NCBI GenBank assembly: GCA_945861305.1
Contig: CAMATW010000043.1
Span: 1-19,264, forward strand
DNA: 19,264 bases
Direction: 5' to 3'
Source: Bordetella parapertussis
GTDB lineage: Bacteria > Pseudomonadota > Gammaproteobacteria > Burkholderiales > Burkholderiaceae_C
Each line of letters opens with the position of its first letter. The stretch's first letter is position 1. The notes beneath the pieces are model-generated. The model was not told the origin of the DNA and made no database searches. It saw nothing but the letters and a program-made list of their open reading frames with translations. This document shows, piece after piece, positions 7,538 to 16,308 of this stretch. The position numbers were made by a program, and so were the translations under genes.

Positions 7538-9594
7538 TCGCTATTGAGGCGAAGCGCCAAATCCAAGGTGGACATGAATTCTTCAACCACAATGGGCTTG
7601 GTCAGGTAACGAAAGAAGCCCAATTGCCGACCCACCTCGATGTCTCGCGACATGGCGTTGGCGCTGATGGCCACCACTGGAATATGAGCCGTGGTGACGT
7701 CTTCCCGCAGCGCTTTCAACGCATCGATCCCGCTGATGCCAGGCAAGTTGATGTCCATCAAAATCACGTCTGGCAATGACGCTTTCGCCAGCGCTATGCC
7801 CAGCGATCCGTCAACCGCCTTGAGCAGCTTGATATCTGTGCGTCGATCTATCAAGCGTTCGACCAAGCGCATATTGGCCGCGTTGTCTTCTATGTACAGA
7901 AGAATTTTCTGAGGTGCGTCTATGGGTCTCATGGCAAGCTTAGGAGTTGCATGCTCTGGCTCTTTGATCTTGAACTCAGGCGCAGGCGTGCTGCGCAATT
8001 CAAACCAAAAAACACTTCCCTCGTTCACCATGCTGTCCACACCCAGAACACCGCCCATGAGTTCGACCAATTGCTTGGTGACCACCAAGCCAATGCCGGT
8101 GCCAGACACGCTGCCAGCCTCCTGGCCCAAGCGGTTGAAGGGCTGAAACAGTTGCTCTATATTTTCAGGCGTCAGACCTGCGCCTGTGTCTTTGAAACTG
8201 ATGCGAATACGATCGGCAGACAAGACGGTGTAATCCACGCTGACTTGGCCACTGGCTTGGTTGTATTTGATCGCATTCGACAGCAAATTAATCACAATTT
8301 GCTTCAGCCGAGTTTGGTCTGCCCAAACATAGCTGGGCTGCTCAAACAGCGGAAAGGTCATAAAGATGCCTCGCTGCTGGGCTTGCGCCTCCATCATGGT
8401 TTGGCATTCGGACAGCACTTCGGACAAGGAGACTGGCTCCAGTGACAAAGAGACTATGCCAGACTCCACCACGGCGAGGTCGAGGATTTCGTTGATTAAC
8501 TTCAAAAGGTGCCAGCCCGCCTGAAGGATTTGGGTGATACTTTCTTGCTGAGAATCCGAGGGCGGTGGCGATGCCGTTCCCATCAGTTGCGCAAATCCCA
8601 AAATGGCATTCAGTGGAGACCTCAACTCGTGACTCATGCCTGACAAGAAATCAGATTTCGCCAAATTAGCCTTTTCTGCTACAGATTTGGCAATCTGCAT
8701 TTCCACATTGGTTTCTTGCAAGGCTTGCTCAAAATGTTTTCGCGCTGTGGCCTCAGTTTCGCTGCGTACCAGCTTCTCGCGAATACGATGATTTTCATCC
8801 TCGAAGTGTTTGCGCCGCAGGTGAGCGCGCAAGCGAACCTTGAGAACTTCAAAATCGGCGGACTTGGCAATGTAGTCATCGGCGCCGGCATTGATACATT
8901 CGATCATGGCATCCCGATCGTCATGCGCCGTGATCATGATGAGGGGGATGTCGCGCAACTTCGCCTGCTGCTTGATGCGCTTGCAGGCTTCTTGCCCTGA
9001 GAGTCCCGGCATGATGAGGTCGAGCAAAATACCGTCTACGGATTGAGTCGCGAGACACTTCAGCGCTTCCTCGCCCGAGCTTGCCAAGATCACCACATAA
9101 TTTTCCTCGCGAAGCTGGCTGGCGAGTTCCTGAAGGTAGGTGATGCTGTCGTCAACGGCCAGCAGTCGTTTAGCACCTAGCACGCTCGGACCACTTGCGG
9201 CATAGAGGGCGCCCTCACCAAAGCTATTCACTTGCGTGAGTGACTGTGCTTGTATGACAACCTCTTCGAGGTCGTAGGGTTTGCCGATGAATACGACGGC
9301 GCCCGCATCCATGGTTTGGACGCGGCTCTTGATCTCTTTCTGGGTGGTGAGCAAAAGCACGGGGACTTGCGATGTCGCTTCCGAGCGCCTAAGCTCATCG
9401 AGAAAATCTAGCCCACTTCCATCTGATAGCAAGACATCGAGGATGAGCAGATCAGCCCGTTCTTGGACAAGCGCCTCTTTCGCGCTACGAATGTCGGCGC
9501 ACAGCACGGTGTCGAAACCGCCCGCCTGAAGGGCATCGCTCAGGTCCATGCGCACCGTGAGACTGTCGTCAACGATGAGAATTCGGGGTTTCAT
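7534..9594 (-). CDS. Hybrid histidine kinase: REC-REC-HisKA-HATPase-REC
   Basis: A 686-residue cytoplasmic kinase with no membrane segment or PAS sensor. Receiver 1 spans about 4-120 (Asp53, Lys105). Receiver 2 spans about 143-260 (Asp192; Lys244 is followed by Ser instead of the usual Pro). A coiled coil at about 262-310 joins them to a HisKA domain with the phosphorylated His322 (MSHELRSPLN). The HATPase domain shows the N box (LLSNAIKYNQ), DTGAG and GTGIGL. Receiver 3 occupies about 565-686 (Asp614, Lys667). With receivers in front of the kinase core it should be regulated by phosphorylation from another kinase, most simply the adjacent CheA, and should pass phosphate through its C-terminal receiver or to the cyclase-linked receiver. 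The domain plan recalls CheS3 of the Rhodospirillum centenum Che3 system. AGAGG lies 6 bases before the ATG, and both ends overlap neighbours by 4 bases. Confidence 0.93.
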   Translation of the reverse strand: MKPRILIVDDSLTVRMDLSDALQAGGFDTVLCADIRSAKEALVQERADLLILDVLLSDGSGLDFLDELRRSEATSQVPVLLLTTQKEIKSRVQTMDAGAVVFIGKPYDLEEVVIQAQSLTQVNSFGEGALYAASGPSVLGAKRLLAVDDSITYLQELASQLREENYVVILASSGEEALKCLATQSVDGILLDLIMPGLSGQEACKRIKQQAKLRDIPLIMITAHDDRDAMIECINAGADDYIAKSADFEVLKVRLRAHLRRKHFEDENHRIREKLVRSETEATARKHFEQALQETNVEMQIAKSVAEKANLAKSDFLSGMSHELRSPLNAILGFAQLMGTASPPPSDSQQESITQILQAGWHLLKLINEILDLAVVESGIVSLSLEPVSLSEVLSECQTMMEAQAQQRGIFMTFPLFEQPSYVWADQTRLKQIVINLLSNAIKYNQASGQVSVDYTVLSADRIRISFKDTGAGLTPENIEQLFQPFNRLGQEAGSVSGTGIGLVVTKQLVELMGGVLGVDSMVNEGSVFWFELRSTPAPEFKIKEPEHATPKLAMRPIDAPQKILLYIEDNAANMRLVERLIDRRTDIKLLKAVDGSLGIALAKASLPDVILMDINLPGISGIDALKALREDVTTAHIPVVAISANAMSRDIEVGRQLGFFRYLTKPIVVEEFMSTLDLALRLNSE

Positions 9595-10676
9595 ATCGGC
9601 CTCTCGAGGACAGCACCGGCCAGTACGCCAAGCCTTGGTGCAATTTGATCTAACGCCATAACCTGCTCGGCTGCGCCCAGCAGGATCGCCTCTCTGGGCA
9701 TGCCAAACACCACCGATGAGGCTTCATCCTGGGCGATGGTTCTTCCTCCAGCACGCCGAATGGCCAGCAGTCCTGCTGCGCCATCTCTGCCCATGCCTGT
9801 GAGGATGCAAGCCGCACCTTCAGCACCAAGTTCTTGCGCAAAGGACTCGAAGAGGACATCGATGGAAGGGCGGCAAGAGTTTCGCTCTGGATCTTGCGTT
9901 AACCGCAGCTTGCCCTGACTGAGCACAAGATGGCTGTCGTGACGCGCCATCAGCACGCGAGCCTCACCGCAGGCTGGGAGAGGGTCGCCATCGACAGCGT
10001 AGCTCACGCGAACAGAACTCTGCCCATCAAGCCACTCGGCGAATGCGGATGTGAACAGTTTGCCGACATGAATGACCAGAAGAATAGGCAGCGGAAAACC
10101 TTGGGGCAAACCGCGAAGAATCTCGATGAGCGCCGCTGGTCCGCCGGTGGAAACGCCAATGGCGATGGCTCGCAAACGCCCCAATTTTTCCAGTGACTTG
10201 ATTTTTTGCTTAGCAAGCGGGCTTGGGACTGGTGTTTGACCGATGTGGCCCAGTCGGGCCCGTGGATGTGTAATCACACTGATGCGCGAGATAAGTTTGA
10301 CCTTGGCGACGAGTTTTTTCTCCCACACATCGTTGATTTCGTTTCCCTGTGGCTTGTCTAGCGCGTCCAGTGCGCCTGCGGCCAAAGCGTCGTAGGTCTT
10401 GAACAAATCGCCCCGGTTGGTCGAGGCGGACACGATGAGAATCGGTGTAGGGCAGTAGGCCATGATGAATTCAGTGGCCGCCAAACCGTTCATCACTGGC
10501 AACATCATGTCCAAGGTGACGACATCGGGCCGCAGTTGCTGACACAGTTCGATGCCGCGCTTGCCATCGTTCGCTTCACCAACGATGTCGATATCTGGAT
10601 CGGCCCCAAGCACTTCCAGCATTCGTTTTCGGATTGTCAGGGAATCTTCAACCACCAGAACACGGATTTTCGTCAT
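9591..10676 (-). CDS. cheB: CheB, chemoreceptor glutamate methylesterase
   Basis: A 361-residue protein of normal CheB length. The N-terminal receiver (about 4-125) carries Asp11, phosphoacceptor Asp56 (TLDMMLP) and Lys108. A linker (about 130-165) leads to the methylesterase domain with the full triad: Ser176 (GVSTGG), His203 (VIHVG) and Asp298 (TGMGRDG), plus SSVVFGMPREAI near the end. It removes methyl groups from, or deamidates, receptor glutamines/glutamates, opposing CheR. The histidine motif reads HVG where most CheB proteins have HMP; a similar departure occurs in WspF-like proteins, consistent with an alternative-function system. The gene starts 2 bases after the cheA stop and its stop overlaps the hybrid kinase start (ATGA). 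Confidence 0.95.
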   Translation of the reverse strand: MTKIRVLVVEDSLTIRKRMLEVLGADPDIDIVGEANDGKRGIELCQQLRPDVVTLDMMLPVMNGLAATEFIMAYCPTPILIVSASTNRGDLFKTYDALAAGALDALDKPQGNEINDVWEKKLVAKVKLISRISVITHPRARLGHIGQTPVPSPLAKQKIKSLEKLGRLRAIAIGVSTGGPAALIEILRGLPQGFPLPILLVIHVGKLFTSAFAEWLDGQSSVRVSYAVDGDPLPACGEARVLMARHDSHLVLSQGKLRLTQDPERNSCRPSIDVLFESFAQELGAEGAACILTGMGRDGAAGLLAIRRAGGRTIAQDEASSVVFGMPREAILLGAAEQVMALDQIAPRLGVLAGAVLERPI

Positions 10677-10678
10677 GC

Positions 10679-12790
10679 TTAGCCAATCAATGTACGAATG
10701 GTTTGCAGGAGCTGCATCTGGTCGAATTCACCCTTGATCACGTAGGCACTTGCGCCAACCTGTTGTCCGCGCAACCGGTCTTCCACAGAGTCCCTGGAGG
10801 TCACCAAAATGGCGGGGATATCTCGCAGTACCGTGTCGGCACGGGTCTGTGCGACAAAACCGAAGCCGTCCATGCCTGGCATCTCGACATCAACGATGAA
10901 CAGGCTGTAGAGATTGCCTTGAGCTTTGGTAAGCCCATCCTCCGCAGAGATGGCTAGCTCGACTTGATAGCCTGCCGCTTCAAGAATACTTTGCTCCAAC
11001 ATACGGGTTGTCAGCGAATCGTCGATGACAAGAATGGGTGCCCTTAGCGTTTGGGCTTGTGAGGCGGCACTGAATGTGTCGCCGCGGCTGTGCTCGGCGG
11101 CTGCCACGAGACCGCCAGGGTCGAGCACCAGCTGAGGCGTACCCTCGGCATCCAGCGATACCCCCGCGACCACGGGATCGGCTTGGACCACGCTTGGCAG
11201 GGCACGCATCACGATGTTGGCGGCGCCTAGCAAGCGATCAACGCCTATCGCGACACATCGCCCGCCTGACTTGACAACCACAGCCGACCGAATACCGGTG
11301 TTCACACGATTACCAAAGTTAGGACCAACTGAGCCCAAGCGCCTAAGCATCAGGTCAAGCGCTAAGAAGGGAATGACCTTGTCCTCATGGATAATCGAAT
11401 CGCCCTCCGCTGAGCGGGCGACCTCTGCATCGGCAAACCTAAGCGTTTGCTCTACGGCGTCCATTGGGATCGTCACTCGCGTCCCGCCCACCTCGACGAC
11501 CAGTCCCTGCAGGGCGGCGATGGAAACCGGAACCTGAACCTCAACACTGACACCCCGCCCAGGCTCGCTGCGAATGCGCATTTCCCCATTCAGCTGCGAC
11601 AGGGTCGCTCGCACCACATCCAAGCCGATGCCCCTGCCTGACAGTTCGGTCACCTCGCGGGAGGTCGAGAGCCCGAAAGCGCCAACGCTGCCAAGCAGCG
11701 CGATGACCTGATCTGCCGACAGTGCCTTTGCCACAGCGGCGGATACCACCCCCCTGGCCACGGCAGCTTTTCTCACCGCCTCCACATCAATGCCACCACC
11801 GTCGTCAGTACATACAAAAACCACACGACTGCCGCGCCGCAGGACCTCAAGCCGTACCTGCCCGATTGCTGGCTTGGCAAGTGCGATGCGCTGGGCCTCG
11901 GATTCCACGCCGTGCGCAACGGCGTTGCGCACCACATGCATCAGCGCATCGCGCAGCGACGCCAGCACATTCGCGTCAAGGCGTATATCGCCGCCCAAGG
12001 TATCGAAAGCGACGCGCTTGCCAAGCGTCTGGGCAGCGTCACGCACTGACAAGGCGAGCGACGCAAACACCGTTTGTGTCGGGATCAGGCGAAGCCGATG
12101 CGTGACGTCGCGCATTTCCACAAATGTCCCTTCGACGCGTTCGAGGTCTACCGCAAGGCTGCGCTGAAATTGATCGATACCTGAGCGAAGATCCTCCGCC
12201 AAAGAGCGTGCGCGGGCTATGCCCGCCATACCCGACGTGGCGGTAGCGGCCCGGTTCTCACCAGGACGCACGGCGAGCAGATCAAGAAGAAGGCTGTTCA
12301 AAACACGCAGGCGGTCCACGGCCCCAAGGCCCTTGCGAACGGCACCGAGCTGAACGCTCGCCTCAGTGAGCGTTTGCAGCAAGGAATCCATCTCCTGGGT
12401 CTCGACCCGCAAGGTCTCAAGGGGTTTCTCAGCCGACAAGGGGGCGGGTTCGGTGGTGCTTGCAAGTGCTGGCGATGAAATATCAGCCAGTTGCGAGCTG
12501 ATCTCGTCCAGCAGCAGCAGCAACCCACTTACTTGCGTCTTGGTTAGCGGCAGTTTGGACGCACGATGGGGCGTCAGAATCTCTTCAATGGTGTGTGCCC
12601 GTTCGGCAATTCTGGGTTGCATGACCACACGAGCGGCACCTTTGAGCGTATGCGCCAATCGCAGCAAGCGAGCCACACCCTCGGACGGGAGCGAGGAGGG
12701 GGCTTTCTCAAGTTGCAGGATTTCCTGTGTCAACCCCTCTACGAGCTCCCGCGCCTCGACTCGAAAATACTGATACGGGTCTTTTGCCAT
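10679..12790 (-). CDS. cheA: Hybrid CheA: HPt-dimerisation-HATPase-CheW-REC
   Basis: A 703-residue chemosensory histidine kinase. An HPt domain spans 1-105 with phosphorylated His47 (AHTLKGAAR). No recognisable P2 (CheY/CheB docking) domain follows; a short acidic/proline linker (110-125) leads to the dimerisation helices (about 126-245). The HATPase domain (about 265-420) shows N289 (HVVRNAVAHGVE), DDGGGID (329-335) and GRGIGLDVV (385-393). A CheW-like coupling domain spans about 425-555, and a C-terminal receiver 584-703 has Asp589-Asp591 region acids and Asp634 (FIVDVEMPG). This is the WspE/ChpA type of CheA. It would autophosphorylate under receptor control, then feed its own receiver, CheB and perhaps the next kinase. 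The attached receiver may act as a phosphate sink. An AGG-containing site precedes the ATG. Confidence 0.94.
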   Translation of the reverse strand: MAKDPYQYFRVEARELVEGLTQEILQLEKAPSSLPSEGVARLLRLAHTLKGAARVVMQPRIAERAHTIEEILTPHRASKLPLTKTQVSGLLLLLDEISSQLADISSPALASTTEPAPLSAEKPLETLRVETQEMDSLLQTLTEASVQLGAVRKGLGAVDRLRVLNSLLLDLLAVRPGENRAATATSGMAGIARARSLAEDLRSGIDQFQRSLAVDLERVEGTFVEMRDVTHRLRLIPTQTVFASLALSVRDAAQTLGKRVAFDTLGGDIRLDANVLASLRDALMHVVRNAVAHGVESEAQRIALAKPAIGQVRLEVLRRGSRVVFVCTDDGGGIDVEAVRKAAVARGVVSAAVAKALSADQVIALLGSVGAFGLSTSREVTELSGRGIGLDVVRATLSQLNGEMRIRSEPGRGVSVEVQVPVSIAALQGLVVEVGGTRVTIPMDAVEQTLRFADAEVARSAEGDSIIHEDKVIPFLALDLMLRRLGSVGPNFGNRVNTGIRSAVVVKSGGRCVAIGVDRLLGAANIVMRALPSVVQADPVVAGVSLDAEGTPQLVLDPGGLVAAAEHSRGDTFSAASQAQTLRAPILVIDDSLTTRMLEQSILEAAGYQVELAISAEDGLTKAQGNLYSLFIVDVEMPGMDGFGFVAQTRADTVLRDIPAILVTSRDSVEDRLRGQQVGASAYVIKGEFDQMQLLQTIRTLIG

Positions 12791-12794
12791 TCGC

Positions 12795-14267
12795 CTACGT
12801 ACTCGCCTGCGGCTGAATGACTCGCATCAGGTCGCGTGACAGCTTGGTGAGCTCAGTCGCTGTTTGAAGCGTCTGGCTCGAACTCACTTCGGTTTCTCGG
12901 GCTGCCTGCGCGACATTAGCCACGGCGATGTTGACTTGCAAAACTGCGGTCGATTGCTGTTTTGTGCTGAGCTCGATCTCTCGCGCTGCCTCAGTGGTGG
13001 TGCTCACAAGGCTTACGATCTGCCTGAAGGCAATGGCGACTTCCGAGAACTGCTGTGCGCCCGCTTCAACGGCTTTGGTGCCGCCCTCGGTGGTCATCAC
13101 AGTCGTATTGACAGCGGCACGAATGTCATCGATGAGGCCCCTGATCTCTTTGGTTGAACCCCCGACGCGGTCGGCGAGTTTGCGGATTTCGTCGGCAACT
13201 ACCGCAAAACGCTTGCCATTTTCGCCAGCGCCAGCCGCTTCGATGGTCGCGTTGATGGCCAGTATGTTGGTCTGTTCAGCCAGTTCGTTGATGATTTCAA
13301 GAATGCCGCCGATCTGCTGGGACTTCTTTCCGAGGTCGAGCATGTGGGTCACGATCAGATCGACTTGTCGTTTGATGCCGACGATGGAGTCATTGGCCTT
13401 CGTCACCGTCTGCTCTCCTGAGCGCGCTCCCATGGCTGTTTCCTCGGCAATGTGAACCACCCGTTGGGCGCTCTCAGCGATCTGTTTTGAAGTCACCAGC
13501 AGTTCATTCATGGTTGTCGTGATTTCTTTCATCGCGGTGGACTGTTCCTTAGAGCCCATGGTCTGTTGATTCGATGCGACCTGCAATTCACTGGATGAGC
13601 TCTGCATGTGCTGGACCGCGGAGCCGATCTGGCTTGTCAAGGAACGGGTGATGATGATGCCCGCAGCGCTAAGGATCAGCAGGCACAACAGAGTCCCAAG
13701 GGTGATGGAAACGCTGGAACTGTTGACGGCGGCTTCGACTTCAGCGGAGCGTAGTTTGAGAAGATTTCGTTCTTCCTGCTCCATTTCATCAAAGATGCGC
13801 CGCAGCTTATCCATTAGCTGTTGGCCCTCTCCAGTCTGTACGAGCTTTGTCACCGCTTCAATTTCTCGCGCCTTACGCATCTCGATTTGCCGCTTTGTCA
13901 AGGACAGCTTAGCCACGATGACAGGTTCGGCTTGAAGGAGACGCTTTTGCTGCTCGGGATTGTCGGCAATCAGAGCGCCCAGGTTATTGACGGCCACCAC
14001 CATCTTGGACTGCGCGTTTTGATAGGGCTCAAGAAAGCCCTCATCCCCTGTGATGATGTAGCCGCGCCCTCCGATTTCAGCATCTTGCAGCACGTTAAGC
14101 ACATCTGCGATGCGCTCTAGAACAAGGTGGGTGTGCGCCACTACCTGGCTGGTATTGGCCAGTGTATTGATGCTGCGATAGGCCATGATGCCGATGATGG
14201 CCATGAGCACAAACGAAAGCGCAAAACCGGCCGCTATTTTTTTTCCAAATGTCCAAGAACGATTCAT
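12795..14267 (-). CDS. Methyl-accepting chemotaxis protein with CHASE3 sensor
   Basis: A 490-residue transmembrane receptor. TM1 is at about 11-30 and TM2 at about 186-207, enclosing a mostly helical periplasmic domain (31-185). That domain carries the CHASE3-type stretch [20 protein letters not shown] (about 56-74) followed by FLEPYQNA. After TM2 the chain passes almost directly into the signalling coiled coil, and no clear HAMP domain is visible. The hairpin tip is at about 328-362 ([40 protein letters not shown]), a good match to the conserved kinase-contact region although with INATIEAAG where most receptors have LNAAIEAAR. The tail after residue 484 is short and has no CheR-tethering pentapeptide. 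It should sense a periplasmic or membrane stimulus, unknown here, and form arrays with the two CheW proteins and CheA. A strong AGGAG lies 8 bases before the ATG, inside the end of the upstream cheW. Confidence 0.93.
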   Translation of the reverse strand: MNRSWTFGKKIAAGFALSFVLMAIIGIMAYRSINTLANTSQVVAHTHLVLERIADVLNVLQDAEIGGRGYIITGDEGFLEPYQNAQSKMVVAVNNLGALIADNPEQQKRLLQAEPVIVAKLSLTKRQIEMRKAREIEAVTKLVQTGEGQQLMDKLRRIFDEMEQEERNLLKLRSAEVEAAVNSSSVSITLGTLLCLLILSAAGIIITRSLTSQIGSAVQHMQSSSSELQVASNQQTMGSKEQSTAMKEITTTMNELLVTSKQIAESAQRVVHIAEETAMGARSGEQTVTKANDSIVGIKRQVDLIVTHMLDLGKKSQQIGGILEIINELAEQTNILAINATIEAAGAGENGKRFAVVADEIRKLADRVGGSTKEIRGLIDDIRAAVNTTVMTTEGGTKAVEAGAQQFSEVAIAFRQIVSLVSTTTEAAREIELSTKQQSTAVLQVNIAVANVAQAARETEVSSSQTLQTATELTKLSRDLMRVIQPQAST

Positions 14268-14830
14268 TTATGTGACTCCTTTGTGGGTCGGTGCTGGCTG
14301 ATTCGATTGCGGATGGTTGCCATGATGAGGGGAATGTCGATGACGGCGCGAACGCCATCTGGTGTGTTGGCGCTCTGGTTCACGTATTTCACTTGCTCGC
14401 GTGTGGCGCGAAAGCTCTCTTCCGCATGGAGTGCAGACGTCGGTAGACGCAAATAACCCTCAAAGTCTGAGAAGGCCAGGGCGAAAGGTTCCTCAGAGCT
14501 GCAAAGAATCATCCACCGTGGTGTCCCAGGATCAGGGGCGTAGCCGAGGATCGATGACAAGCCAAAGACTGGAATGATGCCGCCGTGGATGCCCGCCAGA
14601 CCGAGCAAGTCGGGCGTGACAGACGGGACAGCAACGATTCTGCGTTCAGTGAGAATCTCAGCGATATCAATAAGGCGAATGGCATAGGGGTCACCCGCCA
14701 CGCGAATGGTGAGAAGGTCTTCGCCCTGAGGCGACGCCACCGAAGTTGGCAAGGCGAAGGAGCTGTCAAAGGCCAGCCGAAGTTGGGACGCCGTGTTGTT
14801 TTCAACATTGTCTTTGGCTATCGGGTTCAT
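14264..14830 (-). CDS. cheW: CheW-like coupling protein (second copy)
   Basis: A 188-residue cytoplasmic adaptor. A poorly conserved N-terminal stretch of about 37 residues precedes the CheW fold (about 38-170): [22 protein letters not shown], then [22 protein letters not shown], the strand-turn pattern normally written as G-x-x-x-x-R-G-x-x-x-P-V-x-D-L. Here the usual D-L after P-V is replaced by GLSS, and the R-G is HGG, so it is divergent. It joins receptors to CheA. A second, dissimilar CheW lies at the head of the same operon; the pair corresponds to WspB and WspD in the Pseudomonas cluster. Both ends overlap neighbours by 4 bases (ATGA). Confidence 0.9.
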   Translation of the reverse strand: MNPIAKDNVENNTASQLRLAFDSSFALPTSVASPQGEDLLTIRVAGDPYAIRLIDIAEILTERRIVAVPSVTPDLLGLAGIHGGIIPVFGLSSILGYAPDPGTPRWMILCSSEEPFALAFSDFEGYLRLPTSALHAEESFRATREQVKYVNQSANTPDGVRAVIDIPLIMATIRNRISQHRPTKESHK

Positions 14831-16308
14831 GCTTCACCACCTGCGGCATGCAATTGGGTACGGCAGAGTTGGAGGAGTGCGTCACGCGAGAAGCCCCCGC
14901 CGAACAGCAATATCCGCGAGGCATCCTCACTGGCCAAAAGTATCAGCGCCCGCCCCAGTTCACGTTGCGCGGTAACGGTGTCGCCCGAACGCTTGGCGAG
15001 GATTCCCAAGTGCAGGTGTGGCATGGCAAAACCAGGGTCGACATAAATGGCAGTCAGTCCGTGCTCGATGGCGCGGTTGTCTTGGCCGCCATGTTCGCTG
15101 CACAGGGCCATGAGGTAATGCGCGCCAGCGTTGAGTTCGTCCAAAGAAAGTAGTCGGCGGCAGACTTCTTCGGACTCTTTGAGCCTGCCATGGTTGGTGA
15201 GAAGGACAGCGCGCAGGAGCAAGGCGTCGGGGTCCTCGTGAGCATCTGCAGGTAAGGCGCCGATCAGCTCAAGCGCATCAGCAAAGCGTTCCTGCCTCAC
15301 CGCCTGCAGCACCAGACTCAGGTCCCATACACGCCTGGGCGCCGTCACGGCGTCTTGAATGACATCGACCCCGTACGCTTTCGATTCGGCGACCACAGGC
15401 AGCAAATCTTCAGCTAGCAAGGTGGGAGAGGCGGTCAAAATTTCTATCGGGGCAGCGTTGCAGGCATCACGCTGCTGGTAGTAAAACGTGTCATGCGTAT
15501 GGCATAGGTGGAACTCGGGGGTGATTCCACGCAGTGTTTCCGCGTGACCAATGAACAAAAATCCGCTAGGAAGCAGCGACTGGCTGATACGGCGCACGAC
15601 GTTGCGGGCTGTTTCGGGGCTAAAGTACATCAACACATTGCGACAAAAGACCAGGTCGCAAGCGAGCGACTCCCAGAACAGCGGGTCCTCGTCGACGAGG
15701 TTTCGCTCCTCAAAGCTAACCATCTTCTGGATTTCAGGGGAAAGCACGAAGTCTGCACCCTCAGCCCGAAAGTAGCGTCCCCGGATGTCCTCCGGTGTTG
15801 CCCGCAGCGACCATTCGGAGTAGCGGGCCTGCGTCGCCTTGATGAGGACCGCGGGGTTGATATCCATGCCAATGATCTTCACATCCCATGCGGCGAGATC
15901 TGGCAAGGCTTCGCGCACCATGATGGCCAATGAATAAGGCTCATCACCTGAGGAGCATCCTGCCGAGAGAATGCGAAGTTGCTTTGACTGTGCCTTGGCG
16001 CGAATTCTTTCAGGAAGAACAATCTCGGCAAGTGCAAGGAAGTTGTCGGTATTGCGAAAGAAAAATGTTTCGTTGACTGTGAGTTTTTCGGCAAGTACGC
16101 GCCACTCAGCAGATGCCTTGGGTGAAGCATGGAGTTGCCCAAGGTAGGCCGAGTAGGAGTCGAAGCGGGCACGGCCCAAGGACTGCACCCGTTTACGCAT
16201 GACATCAGCCAGGTAGTCGAGCTTTGCGTCCTCGTACTGCAGACCCAGCTGACAGGTAACGATGGTGCGAAATTGCTCGATATCGGTTGGACTGGGAACT
16301 GTCGTCAT
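14827..16308 (-). CDS. cheR: CheR receptor methyltransferase with C-terminal TPR domain
   Basis: A 493-residue protein, about 200 residues longer than plain CheR. The N-terminal helical subdomain (about 8-85) ends in VNETFFFRN. The SAM-binding Rossmann core has SAGCSSGDEPYS (115-126), IIGMDINP (145-152) and CRNVLMYF (222-229), finishing at about 280. After a linker (about 281-325), the C-terminal part (about 330-490) is a series of helical pairs fitting tetratricopeptide repeats, with phrases such as GRLKESEEVCRRLLSLD and NRAIEHGLTAIYVDP. It methylates receptor glutamates and so sets adaptation. The TPR tail, as in WspC, probably controls docking or activity, which would fit a receptor lacking a C-terminal CheR-tethering pentapeptide. 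It is coupled by 4-base overlaps on both sides. Confidence 0.94.
   Translation of the reverse strand: MTTVPSPTDIEQFRTIVTCQLGLQYEDAKLDYLADVMRKRVQSLGRARFDSYSAYLGQLHASPKASAEWRVLAEKLTVNETFFFRNTDNFLALAEIVLPERIRAKAQSKQLRILSAGCSSGDEPYSLAIMVREALPDLAAWDVKIIGMDINPAVLIKATQARYSEWSLRATPEDIRGRYFRAEGADFVLSPEIQKMVSFEERNLVDEDPLFWESLACDLVFCRNVLMYFSPETARNVVRRISQSLLPSGFLFIGHAETLRGITPEFHLCHTHDTFYYQQRDACNAAPIEILTASPTLLAEDLLPVVAESKAYGVDVIQDAVTAPRRVWDLSLVLQAVRQERFADALELIGALPADAHEDPDALLLRAVLLTNHGRLKESEEVCRRLLSLDELNAGAHYLMALCSEHGGQDNRAIEHGLTAIYVDPGFAMPHLHLGILAKRSGDTVTAQRELGRALILLASEDASRILLFGGGFSRDALLQLCRTQLHAAGGEA

Noticed and set aside
12366..13455. Long plus-strand open frames opposite cheA and the receptor gene
   Set aside because: They lie antisense to genes with complete motif sets, show no family motif of their own, and arise from the GC-rich codon pattern of the real frame.
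15508..15933. 141-residue plus-strand frame opposite cheR
   Set aside because: It is antisense to the SAM-binding core of CheR and has no recognisable domain or ribosome site.
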